A stretch of DNA of 64,000 nucleotides, from positions 62,001-126,000 of the forward strand of contig CAJTXO010000003.1 of NCBI GenBank assembly GCA_910583555.1, given 5' to 3'. The DNA is from an uncultured Eubacterium sp. Lineage in GTDB: Bacteria > Bacillota > Clostridia > Lachnospirales > Lachnospiraceae. This document shows positions 9,098-17,225 of this stretch, one piece after another. Both the position numbers and the translations under genes were made by a program. Within the stretch, counting starts at the first letter, position 1, and each line of letters opens with the position of its first letter. The notes beneath the pieces were generated by a model. It saw nothing but the letters and a program-made list of their open reading frames with translations. It had not been told where the DNA came from and did no database searches.

Positions 9098-10969
9098 ATG
9101 ATCTGTTTACAGAAGAAATTGTTTGGTGCCATGTTTGCGGTTTTGTTTTTATGCGAGATTTCTTTTTTCGTGATGTCCGCGGAAAAGACGCTGCAGGCCG
9201 AGACGGCAGGTTTTGAGAGATCAACTGCAGCCGGCGTGTCCGGTTCCGCGGTGAACGGTCAGCCGACAGAGGGCGCGGTGAGCGGCGGAGCTGTATCTGA
9301 TGGAACGGTGTCCGGTCAGCCGGTATCTGTGCCGGGAGTTATTTCCCAGCCCGTTCCGGAGACCCCGGCGGTGGAAACGGCACAGGTAGAAACAAAAAAT
9401 ACCGGAAACCCGCGCTTCATCACGACAAAGTACGGGAAGATCGAAGGAAAAAAGACAAAAAATTCATATGTATGGCTCGGTGTACCGTACGGGCAGACTG
9501 AGCGGTGGCGCGCGCCTAATGAGCCGAAGGCCTGGACAAAGACGAAGTCATGTAAGAAAAAGAAGAAGGCAAAAGGAGATGACTGCCTGTTTGTCAATGT
9601 CTATAAACCGCTGCAGGGAACGGAGGAGGCGAAACCGCTCCCTGTCATCGTGTTTTTGCACGGCGGGGGTAATGTCGGCGGCACGGCAAACCGGAACTTT
9701 GGGGAATTTGTAAAGGAGACAGGGGCGATCGCCGTATCGGTAGAATTTCGCCAGGGAGCGTTCGGCTGGTTCTGTTCCCGCGGCCTGTCGTCGGGTGACT
9801 CGCTCGGGAAGGGCGGGAATTTTGCGATGCTCGACATCCGGCTGGCGCTGAAATGGGTGCAGAAAAACATAGCAGCGTTCGGCGGTGACGCGGGTAATGT
9901 CACGCTGTCCGGATTTTCAGCGGGGGCGAGGGATGTACTTAACTGTACGATCTCCCCGGTGATGAAGGGGCTGTTTGACAAAGTGATCAGTTTCAGCGGC
10001 GGTATGACGACCTGCTCCATCCGGGAGGGAAGGCGCTGGTCAAATGAGAAGCTCGCCCAGGTGCTCGTGCGCCGGGGGCGGTTTTCGAAGAAGAAGAGGG
10101 CGTTAAAATATGTGAAGCGCATGAGCAAAAAGAAGATGAATAAGCTGTTAAACAGCCTGACTGACTCCGAGATCAGGAGGATGGTAAAAAATACGGGACT
10201 GCGCCTGACAAACTTCCCCCAGTGCTTCCGCGACGGCAGGGTGATACCAAAATCCGGTTTTGATTGTGTGGAATGGGGCGGGTATAACCGCGTACCGATG
10301 ATCATCGGTTCGAATAATTCCGAATTTTCGAACGTGTCTTATCAGGCGATGCACCGAATGGTCACGAAAAGACCGAAGATGTTTAAAAACCGGAAACAGT
10401 TTTACAATTTGCTGAAGAAAGCGAAAATGTATGGAAGCCAGCTGCAGAGTTCGTTTTATCTGGAAAAGGTGGCTTCAAGATATAGTGCCGATCCATACCA
10501 CCAGCCCGTCTATGCTTACCGATTCTGCTGGGGAGAGGACCGGAAGGTAGTTGGAGCTGATTATGCCAGATATATCGGCGCCATCCACGGGATGGACGTT
10601 GACTTTCTGCTGGGAAGGTTTGTCAAAGGAAAGGCCGTCACCTCGTCCCATATTTATAATAAGTCCAACGCGAAAGGACGGAAAGCGCTGGCGAGCAGGA
10701 TGCGCCAGTATATAAAGAATTTCCTCTATACCGGAAATCCGAATGGAACCGATGCTTCAGGCAGGACTCTCAATCGATGGAATCGATGGGGGAGGGCTGG
10801 TTCAAAGCGGATCATGAAATTTTCCGCCACGAAAAAGAAGGCGAAGAGCAGCATGACATCGCGCTATATCAACCGGGTAAAATGCAAGCGGAGGATGCGC
10901 AGGAGTTTGTCGAAGCGGACATACAAATTTCTAAAACAGCGTATATTAAATGACAGGTTTTTTGTATAA
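9098..10969 (+). CDS. Secreted carboxylesterase-type-B-like protein
   Basis: 623 residues. An N-terminal signal peptide is followed by a low-complexity linker at about residues 45-95 (SGSAVNGQPTEGAVSGGAVS type). The rest is an alpha/beta-hydrolase of the type B esterase family: YGKIEGKKTKNSYVWLGVPYG entry, oxyanion-type HGGGN, nucleophile elbow GFSAGA with Ser274, probable acid Glu409 in GSNNSEF and His497 in GAIHGMD. The elbow has Phe where the family nearly always has Glu (GESAG), but the triad seems complete. Lys/Arg-rich patches occur around residue 155, around 325-350 and at the C-terminus. Substrate unknown; it probably acts outside the cell or in the wall. Confidence 0.8.
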   Translation: MICLQKKLFGAMFAVLFLCEISFFVMSAEKTLQAETAGFERSTAAGVSGSAVNGQPTEGAVSGGAVSDGTVSGQPVSVPGVISQPVPETPAVETAQVETKNTGNPRFITTKYGKIEGKKTKNSYVWLGVPYGQTERWRAPNEPKAWTKTKSCKKKKKAKGDDCLFVNVYKPLQGTEEAKPLPVIVFLHGGGNVGGTANRNFGEFVKETGAIAVSVEFRQGAFGWFCSRGLSSGDSLGKGGNFAMLDIRLALKWVQKNIAAFGGDAGNVTLSGFSAGARDVLNCTISPVMKGLFDKVISFSGGMTTCSIREGRRWSNEKLAQVLVRRGRFSKKKRALKYVKRMSKKKMNKLLNSLTDSEIRRMVKNTGLRLTNFPQCFRDGRVIPKSGFDCVEWGGYNRVPMIIGSNNSEFSNVSYQAMHRMVTKRPKMFKNRKQFYNLLKKAKMYGSQLQSSFYLEKVASRYSADPYHQPVYAYRFCWGEDRKVVGADYARYIGAIHGMDVDFLLGRFVKGKAVTSSHIYNKSNAKGRKALASRMRQYIKNFLYTGNPNGTDASGRTLNRWNRWGRAGSKRIMKFSATKKKAKSSMTSRYINRVKCKRRMRRSLSKRTYKFLKQRILNDRFFV

Positions 10970-10981
10970 AAGGAGGTTTCT

Positions 10982-12484
10982 ATGCAGTTAAAAAAGTTAC
11001 TTACAGGAGTAGCATACAAAGTACTCCAAGGTTCGCTGGAACGGGATGTGGCGGATCTGGCCTATGATTCAAGAAAAGTGGTGCCGGACGGCATGTTCGT
11101 GGCCATCGAGGGAACAGTGCAGGACGGGCACGCGTATATCGAAAGCGCAGTGAAAGCGGGGGCCGGGGTGATCGTGGTGGAAAAGGAGTGGGCGGTAGAG
11201 GCCGAAGAGGTGACCGTGGTCCTTGTCCCAAATGGCAGACAGGCGCTGAGCCTCATGTCGGCGGAATATTTTGATCATCCGGCAGAGAAAATGATCACGG
11301 TGGGAATTACCGGGACGAAGGGGAAGTCCACGGTGGAACATATGGTGCGGGACATCATCGAGAAATCCGGTAAGACGTGCGGTATCATCGGAACGGTGGG
11401 GGCGTTTATGAATGGAAAGTCGATCGCGACCGAACACACGACGCCGGAGTCCTATGAACTGCAGAAAATACTGGCGATGATGGTCGAAGAGGGCTGCGAA
11501 TATATGGTGATGGAAGTGTCCTCGCAGGGAATCAAGATGGACCGTGTCGCCGGCATTGAATTTGACTACGGCGTGTTTACGAATATTTATCCCGATCACA
11601 TCGGGCCGGGTGAGCACGAAGATTTCGCGGAATATCTTTCCTGCAAAGCGGAACTGTTCCGCCGGTGCAAGACGGGGATCGTCAACCGCGATGATGAGCA
11701 TTATGACGACATTGTGAAAAATGCCTCGTGCCGCGTCATTACGTTCGGATGTTCGCCGGAGGCGGATCTCAGGGCGGAGGACATACGCCATGTGGTGGAT
11801 GGCGGGGATCTGTCGATGGAATTTCACGCGGCAGGGCTAATGGATGGAGAGATCGTCGTGGGGCTTCCCGGCCGGTTTAACATTTTCAACGCGATGTGTG
11901 CGGCGTGCGTCGGTGTGGCGCTCGGTATGCCGTACGACGTGATCTGCCATGCGCTCGAGCATGTAAAGATCCGCGGGCGCGTGGAACTGATGCCGGTGTC
12001 GGATGAATTTTCCGTACTCATCGATTTTGCCCACAACGGCGTGAGCTCGGAAAATGTGCTCTCGACGCTGCGGGAATACAATCCTCACAGGATCATCAGC
12101 ATTTTCGGGTGCGGCGGCAACCGCAGCAAGGTGCGGCGCTACGAGATGGGGGAGGTCATCGGGCGGATGTCGGAGCTCGCCGTGATCACGAGCGACAATC
12201 CGCGCCGTGAGGAATTCCGGGATATCGCGGAGGATATTAAGACGGGTATGGCCAAAAGCCAGGGGAACTATGTGGTGATCGAGGACCGGGAGGAAGCGGT
12301 GGCGTACGCCCTCGAACACGCGGAGAAGGGGGATATGATCATCCTTCTCGGAAAGGGGCACGAGGAGTACCAGGAAATTCAGGGCGTGAAACACCATTAC
12401 AGTGAACGGGAAGCAGTCGTAAAAGGAATGAAAAAAGTTTACGGAAAAGACTTTAGTTTTCTGCTCGATCAGCCGATAAGATAA
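10982..12484 (+). CDS. murE: UDP-N-acetylmuramyl-tripeptide synthetase MurE
   Basis: 500 residues, the usual MurE length. It adds the third stem-peptide residue to UDP-MurNAc-L-Ala-D-Glu in cytoplasmic peptidoglycan synthesis. The ATP loop GTKGKST is near residue 112, the central ligase domain contains HTTPES and EVSSQG, and DNPRREE near residue 405 matches the DNPR signature of enzymes that add meso-diaminopimelate rather than lysine. AAAAGGAGG sits 5 bases upstream of the ATG. It stands apart from the dcw cluster, which suggests either a stand-alone essential copy or a second MurE. Confidence 0.9.
   Translation: MQLKKLLTGVAYKVLQGSLERDVADLAYDSRKVVPDGMFVAIEGTVQDGHAYIESAVKAGAGVIVVEKEWAVEAEEVTVVLVPNGRQALSLMSAEYFDHPAEKMITVGITGTKGKSTVEHMVRDIIEKSGKTCGIIGTVGAFMNGKSIATEHTTPESYELQKILAMMVEEGCEYMVMEVSSQGIKMDRVAGIEFDYGVFTNIYPDHIGPGEHEDFAEYLSCKAELFRRCKTGIVNRDDEHYDDIVKNASCRVITFGCSPEADLRAEDIRHVVDGGDLSMEFHAAGLMDGEIVVGLPGRFNIFNAMCAACVGVALGMPYDVICHALEHVKIRGRVELMPVSDEFSVLIDFAHNGVSSENVLSTLREYNPHRIISIFGCGGNRSKVRRYEMGEVIGRMSELAVITSDNPRREEFRDIAEDIKTGMAKSQGNYVVIEDREEAVAYALEHAEKGDMIILLGKGHEEYQEIQGVKHHYSEREAVVKGMKKVYGKDFSFLLDQPIR
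12452..12479 (+). promoter_or_regulatory. Possible SigD (sigma-28) promoter inside the end of murE
   Basis: A perfect sigma-28 -10, GCCGATAA, at 12472-12479, with a weak TTTA at 12452-12455 in the -35 position, 16 bases away. It lies about 75 bases upstream of a FliD-C-like gene, which supports it. The overlap with the murE coding end means it could be chance. Confidence 0.4.
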
Positions 12485-12554
12485 ATAAGGGAAAAACTGG
12501 TGGGACAGTAAAATTCATGGATGAAATGCTTTATTGTGAAAGGAGTCGAGAATT

Positions 12555-13286
12555 ATGACAATGTTTAATACTTCATTAGCTGATAGTTTATTTGGAGGTT
12601 CGAAGTCAGTTGGGTCCGGAAGTTTCTTTTCCGCTTCTAATTTTGGAGATCTGGCGTTGATCAAGAGCGGCGTTTATACGAAAATGATGAAATCTTACGT
12701 ATCTAAGATGACGGAAGGGGAAGGAACGGACGATAGTTCGACCGATACAGGGTACAAATTTAAAAATTCAGTAAGTGAGAAGCTGGAAGGCCTGAGGAGC
12801 CCGAAGGATACGACGGCGGCTGATAAGGCAAATAAAGCGCTTTCCACGATCAAAGGTGCGGCCAGCAAGCTGGAGGCTTCGGCAAAGGCCCTCTCGGAAA
12901 TGGATTTTGACACGAGCACGAAGGAAGATATGCTGAAGGCGGCAAAGACGTTTGTAGCGGATTATAATTCTGTACTGACAAGTACAAAAAATACCGATAA
13001 TGAAAGCCTGTCCCGCAGTGTTAAATGGATGAAGGACGACATCAAGGCGCGCGATAAGATGTTTGCAAAGATCGGTGTTTCGATCGGTTCGGACGGAGCG
13101 CTTTCGATTGATGAGGAGAAGTTTAACGAGGCGAACCTGAGCGATATCAGGACGATGTTCAGCGGTAGCGGCAGCATCGTCGGCAAGACGGCGCAGAGAG
13201 CGACCGGACTGTACAATCTGGCAGCAAATCAGATTTCGTTTAATGGTGGAAGTACGTTATACTCCAGCAAAGGTGTTTTGAAATAA
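12555..13286 (+). CDS. Orphan FliD-C-like flagellar protein
   Basis: 243 residues, no signal peptide or Cys. Residues about 90-235 resemble the C-terminal part of the flagellar filament cap FliD: FVADYNSVL, a KIGVSIGSDGALSIDEEKF segment, then a C-terminal helical stretch with SSKG. The N-terminal D0 region of a full FliD is absent; instead there is a Ser/Gly-rich start. A function in capping or assembling filaments is suggested by similarity only. No flagellar neighbours lie here; flagellin is 49 kb downstream. AAAGGAG precedes the start. Confidence 0.6.
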   Translation: MTMFNTSLADSLFGGSKSVGSGSFFSASNFGDLALIKSGVYTKMMKSYVSKMTEGEGTDDSSTDTGYKFKNSVSEKLEGLRSPKDTTAADKANKALSTIKGAASKLEASAKALSEMDFDTSTKEDMLKAAKTFVADYNSVLTSTKNTDNESLSRSVKWMKDDIKARDKMFAKIGVSIGSDGALSIDEEKFNEANLSDIRTMFSGSGSIVGKTAQRATGLYNLAANQISFNGGSTLYSSKGVLK

Positions 13287-13339
13287 GACTGGGAACGCGG
13301 GGGATACGGCGGTTTTTCAGCTATTATGATTTGAAAATT

Positions 13340-13375
13340 AAGCACAGGCATTATCGTAGTGTAATGCTTGTGCTT
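13340..13375. terminator. Hairpin after the FliD-like gene, terminator-like
   Basis: AAGCACAGGCATTA (13340-13353) pairs with TAATGCTTGTGCTT (13362-13375) around a short loop. No T run follows on the + strand, so termination efficiency is doubtful; the position after the stop at 13286 fits. Confidence 0.5.
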
Positions 13376-13473
13376 ATTCCATGTAACGGCGGAATGCGAC
13401 GGAATCATGGTGCAGCGTAGATGGAACCGTGGTACGTCGTACTATGTTCCGTGGCTTTGAAAAGGAGGTTCCT

Positions 13474-14235
13474 ATGTACCGTTTTTTTGTGCCCGACGGG
13501 CAGATCCATCAGGGATGTGCGGAGATTGCCGGGGATGATGTCAACCATATCAAAAATGTACTGCGGATGGAACAGGGGGATCCGCTTGTGATTTCCTGTG
13601 GACAGGGGACGGATTATTATTGTATAATAAAAGATATTCGGTCTGATCAAATTGACCTGGAGGTCGAAAGGGAAGTGCCGGTGAGGACCGAGCTTCCACT
13701 GCCGATCACGCTGTTTCAAGCTCTGCCGAAGGCCGATAAGATGGAATGGATCATCCAGAAGACAGTTGAACTCGGCGCGGTGGAGATCGTGCCGGTCAGA
13801 ACGAGGCGCTGCGTCGTGCGTCTGGATGAGAGCAGGGCGGCGAAAAAACGGCAGCGGTGGCAGACGATCGCCGAGGCGGCGGCGAAGCAGAGCGGACGCG
13901 GTATCATTCCTGCCGTGCACGAAGTCGTATCGTTTACGGAGGCGCTCCGCTATGCCGCCCAGCTTGACAATTGTATCATTCCGTATGAACTGTTTGATGA
14001 TATGGCGGAGACGCAAAAGACGATTGGGAACATCTGTGCCGGAACGTCGATCGGTATTTTTATCGGGCCGGAAGGCGGTTTTGAGCGGGGAGAGATTGAG
14101 CAGGCGATGCGGGAAGGGGTGGCCCCGGTTTCGCTCGGCAGAAGGATTTTGCGCACGGAAACGGCAGGACTGGCGATCCTTTCGGTCCTGATGTTCCGCA
14201 TCGAGGGGGAAAATGATGGAAGCTTATTTGGATAA
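13474..14235 (+). CDS. rsmE: 16S rRNA (uracil-1498-N3)-methyltransferase RsmE
   Basis: 253 residues, typical length. It methylates U1498 of 16S rRNA with SAM. An N-terminal PUA-like part (MYRFFVPDGQ, GDDVNHIKNVLRM) is followed by a SPOUT domain with knot motifs IGIFIGPEGGFERGE and SLGRRILRTETAGL. The ATG at 13474 follows AAAGGAGGT at 13461-13469. Its last 23 bases overlap the cysteine desulfurase start, so translation is probably coupled. The rsmE-desulfurase-thiI run is an RNA-modification operon. Confidence 0.92.
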   Translation: MYRFFVPDGQIHQGCAEIAGDDVNHIKNVLRMEQGDPLVISCGQGTDYYCIIKDIRSDQIDLEVEREVPVRTELPLPITLFQALPKADKMEWIIQKTVELGAVEIVPVRTRRCVVRLDESRAAKKRQRWQTIAEAAAKQSGRGIIPAVHEVVSFTEALRYAAQLDNCIIPYELFDDMAETQKTIGNICAGTSIGIFIGPEGGFERGEIEQAMREGVAPVSLGRRILRTETAGLAILSVLMFRIEGENDGSLFG

Positions 14236-15391
14236 CGCGGCGACCACAAGGGCGTTTGATGAGGTTGGTGCACTGGTCGCGCGAGTTATGTGCGAGGATT
14301 ACGGAAATCCGTCTTCGCTTCATGCGAAAGGCGTGGAGGCGGAGCGGTATGTACGGGAAGCGGCAGACATTATCGCGGGGACGCTGAAAACCGCGCGGAA
14401 AAACATTATCTTTACGTCCGGCGGGACAGAGAGCAATAATATGGCGATCATCGGCGGGTGCCTGGCGAACCGAAGGCGCGGGCGGCATATTATCACGACG
14501 TGTTTTGAACACGCGTCGGTGCAGCAGCCGTGTCTCTATTTAGAGCAGAATTTTGGCTATGAGATCACGTTTCTGCCCGTCGATCCGATGGGACATGTGG
14601 ATGTGGACGAGCTGCGCGGGGCACTGCGGGAGGACACCGTGCTCGTTTCGATCATGATGGTGAACAATGAGGTGGGAGCCGTTCTGGACGTAGAAGAGAT
14701 CGGAAAGACGGTAAAACAGTTTAACAAAGACATTTTATTTCATGTGGACGCCATTCAGGCGTACGGTAAGATGAAGATCAATCCGAGGCGGGCGAAGATC
14801 GACCTTCTTTCCGCCAGCGGCCATAAGCTCCACGGCCCGAAAGGGGTCGGTTTTTTGTACGCGGCGGACGGCGTCAGGATGCATCCGTACATTCACGGCG
14901 GCGGCCAGCAGCAGGGGCGGCGCTCCGGAACCGATAACGTGCCGGGGATTGCGGGACTGGGACTGGCAGTAAAGAGGATGTACGACGATCATGAGAAAAC
15001 GGTGGAACGGTTGTATTCCCTGAAAGAATATGCGTGGCAGCTATTCCACACGCTGGATGACGACGGGGGAGTGCGGATCCACGCATGTGATCCGCAGCGC
15101 ATCCGGGAAACGGCGCCCCATATTTTGAGCGTCGGGATCGAGGGAGTGCGGAGTGAGGTTTTTTTGCACGCGCTGGAGGAGCGGGGGGTGTACGTGTCGT
15201 CCGGTTCAGCGTGTTCGTCAAATCATCCGGGCATCAGTTCGACATTGAAGGCGATCGGGGTAAACGAGAAACTGCTCGATGCGACGATACGCGTAAGCTG
15301 GTCTGCACTGACAGAACAGGCGGAACTGGATCACGCGGCGGCGCAGATCCGGGAATTGCTGCCCGTGCTGCGGAAGTACCAGAGAAAATAA
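14213..15391 (+). CDS. Cysteine desulfurase, NifS/IscS-like
   Basis: 392 residues, PLP-dependent fold type I. It removes sulfur from cysteine as a protein persulfide. MEAYLDNAATTRAFDEV, the TSGGTESNN phosphate site, HVDAIQAYGK and the SASGHKLHGPKG Schiff-base lysine are all present. SGSACSSN contains the catalytic cysteine on the mobile loop. The start at 14213 (ATGATG) overlaps rsmE. thiI follows after 11 bases; this pairing, known from B. subtilis nifZ-thiI, points to sulfur delivery for tRNA 4-thiouridine rather than general Fe-S assembly. Confidence 0.9.
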   Translation: MMEAYLDNAATTRAFDEVGALVARVMCEDYGNPSSLHAKGVEAERYVREAADIIAGTLKTARKNIIFTSGGTESNNMAIIGGCLANRRRGRHIITTCFEHASVQQPCLYLEQNFGYEITFLPVDPMGHVDVDELRGALREDTVLVSIMMVNNEVGAVLDVEEIGKTVKQFNKDILFHVDAIQAYGKMKINPRRAKIDLLSASGHKLHGPKGVGFLYAADGVRMHPYIHGGGQQQGRRSGTDNVPGIAGLGLAVKRMYDDHEKTVERLYSLKEYAWQLFHTLDDDGGVRIHACDPQRIRETAPHILSVGIEGVRSEVFLHALEERGVYVSSGSACSSNHPGISSTLKAIGVNEKLLDATIRVSWSALTEQAELDHAAAQIRELLPVLRKYQRK

Positions 15392-15402
15392 GGAGGAAAA
15401 AG

Positions 15403-16584
15403 ATGGTTCAGGCATTTTTGATAAAATACTCGGAGATCGGGATCAAGGGAAAAAACCGCTACATGTTTGAGGACGCCCTGCGCGACAGGGTGGCGGAAAA
15501 ACTGAAAAAGTGCGAGGGTACATTTGCCGTGCAGCGTGAGAACGGGCGGATCTATGTGGAGGCAAAAAGTGAGTATGATTACGAGGAAGTGATGGAACAG
15601 CTCACGAAATGTTTTGGCATCGCCCATATATGCCCTGTCGTTTTGATCGAGGATAAATCGTTTGCCCACATTTGCCGGGAACTGGTGGCGCACATGGAGG
15701 AGGAGATCGGCAGCCGGCCGTTTACGTTTAAAGTGTTCGCGAAGCGCAGCGATAAGCAGTATGAGCGGACAAGTCCGGAAATATGTCAGGATGCGGGGGC
15801 GTACATTTTGGAGCATATGCCAAATGCCAAAGTCGATGTGCACCATCCCGAAGTTTCGGTCAACATCGAGATCCGTCACCGCGCCTACGTGTACGTGACG
15901 AGCATCAAAGGGCCGGGAGGTATGCCGGTCGGAACGAGCGGACGATCGATGTTACTTCTGTCCGGCGGGATCGACAGCCCGGTGGCGGGGTATATGATGG
16001 CGAAGCGCGGCGTACGGATCGAGGCAGTTTATTTTCACGCGCCGCCGTATACGAGTGAGCGGGCGAAGCAGAAGGTGATCGATCTGGCGGAGATCGTGAG
16101 CGATTATGCGGGGGAGATCCGCCTGCATATCGTGAATTTTACCGACATTCAGATGTATATTTACGAAAATTGCCCGCACGATGAACTGACGATCATCATG
16201 CGCCGCTATATGATGAAGATCGCGGAGCGGATCGCCGGGGAGACGGAATGTATGTCGCTCGTGACAGGGGAGAGCGTCGGACAGGTGGCAAGCCAGACGA
16301 TGCAGAGCCTGGTGGCGACGAACGCGGTCTGCACGATGCCGGTGTTCCGTCCGGTCATCGCGTTTGACAAACAGGATATTATCGATATCGCCGAGAAGAT
16401 CGGGACATTTGAAACGTCGATCCAGCCCTATGAGGACTGCTGTACTATTTTTGTGGCAAAACATCCGGTGACAAGGCCTGATTGTGCGGCGATAGAAAAA
16501 TCGGAACAGAAGTTAGCGGAAAAGATAGACGAGATGCTCGAACGCGCGATCTCGGAGAGGGAGATCGTTACAGTGCGGAAATAA
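15403..16584 (+). CDS. thiI: tRNA 4-thiouridine synthetase ThiI
   Basis: 393 residues. It activates U8 of tRNA with ATP and inserts sulfur. An N-terminal ferredoxin-like/THUMP region spans about residues 1-165. The PP-loop LLLSGGIDSPVAG lies at about residues 185-197, and a conserved TGESVGQVASQT segment follows. It lacks the C-terminal rhodanese domain of the E. coli enzyme, as most Firmicutes ThiI do, so sulfur probably comes directly from the adjacent desulfurase. AGGAGG precedes the ATG at 15403; the frame is open further upstream inside the neighbour but without a ribosome binding site. Confidence 0.92.
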   Translation: MVQAFLIKYSEIGIKGKNRYMFEDALRDRVAEKLKKCEGTFAVQRENGRIYVEAKSEYDYEEVMEQLTKCFGIAHICPVVLIEDKSFAHICRELVAHMEEEIGSRPFTFKVFAKRSDKQYERTSPEICQDAGAYILEHMPNAKVDVHHPEVSVNIEIRHRAYVYVTSIKGPGGMPVGTSGRSMLLLSGGIDSPVAGYMMAKRGVRIEAVYFHAPPYTSERAKQKVIDLAEIVSDYAGEIRLHIVNFTDIQMYIYENCPHDELTIIMRRYMMKIAERIAGETECMSLVTGESVGQVASQTMQSLVATNAVCTMPVFRPVIAFDKQDIIDIAEKIGTFETSIQPYEDCCTIFVAKHPVTRPDCAAIEKSEQKLAEKIDEMLERAISEREIVTVRK

Positions 16585-16659
16585 CGTGCAGAAGCGCGGG
16601 ATCATGCCGGGCAGCAGAGGCTGTTAGCAGAAACTGTTAGCAGGGGCTGCTTCGGCAGC

Positions 16660-16697
16660 AAAAAAGGACTGCTTCTTGTACGCAAGATATACAGTCC
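16660..16697 (-). terminator. Intrinsic terminator of the HPr-like gene
   Basis: Read on the minus strand: GGACTG, inner CTTG...CAAG, CAGTCC, then TTTTTT (16665-16660). It lies about 90 bases after the stop of the HPr-like gene. Confidence 0.75.
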
Positions 16698-16787
16698 CCA
16701 CATTTTACTTTTTGTACCCCATGTTTTTCCTTCTGATCTGTACCGGCCCGCTCCCGGGAGGGAACGCCGGTGGATGTAGTCGTCCGG

Positions 16788-17021
16788 TTACTCGACGATA
16801 AACTCTTCGAGTTTGGTCATGATCTCATCTACGTTATTTTCATTGTGGATGTTCAGATCGATCGGTTTTGACAGGTCAAGACTGAAAATACCCATGATGG
16901 ATTTTGCGTCGATCACGTATCTACCGGAAACCAGATCAAATTCGGCATCGAATTTTGTCACTTCATTGACAAAAGCTTTTACTTTGTCGATCGAATTCAG
17001 GGAAATCCGTACTGTTTTCAT
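16788..17021 (-). CDS. HPr-like protein without the phosphorylatable histidine
   Basis: 77 residues with the HPr fold pattern. The KSIMGIFSLDLSKPIDL segment matches the region around regulatory Ser46 of HPr. In place of the GLHARPA active site (His15) the protein reads SLNSIDKVKAFVN, so it cannot accept phosphate from enzyme I by the usual chemistry. By analogy with Crh it may be regulatory, with Ser46 as HPr kinase target. This is inference. The gene is monocistronic and divergent from mtaB. Its leader carries AGAAATGAGG before the ATG. Confidence 0.8.
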   Translation of the reverse strand: MKTVRISLNSIDKVKAFVNEVTKFDAEFDLVSGRYVIDAKSIMGIFSLDLSKPIDLNIHNENNVDEIMTKLEEFIVE

Positions 17022-17225
17022 AATTCACCTCATTTCTGCAAGGTGTTTCATTCACCTAATGCTTTTTATTTACACATATGATATGCTTGTGGCACGCACA
17101 ATCCTATCATATTCATTTATTATACTATTATGTTATCGATTTTATGTCAATGGAAAATTTAAACCAGTTGTTAGAAAAAACAACAATATTTTTGTGCAAT
17201 TTGTAGAAAGGAACGGGGCCGGGAA

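Noticed and set aside
16646..16665. GCTGC-TTCG-GCAGC as terminator of thiI
   Set aside because: It is followed by A, not T, on the + strand. The A run belongs to the T tail of the minus-strand terminator of the HPr-like gene.
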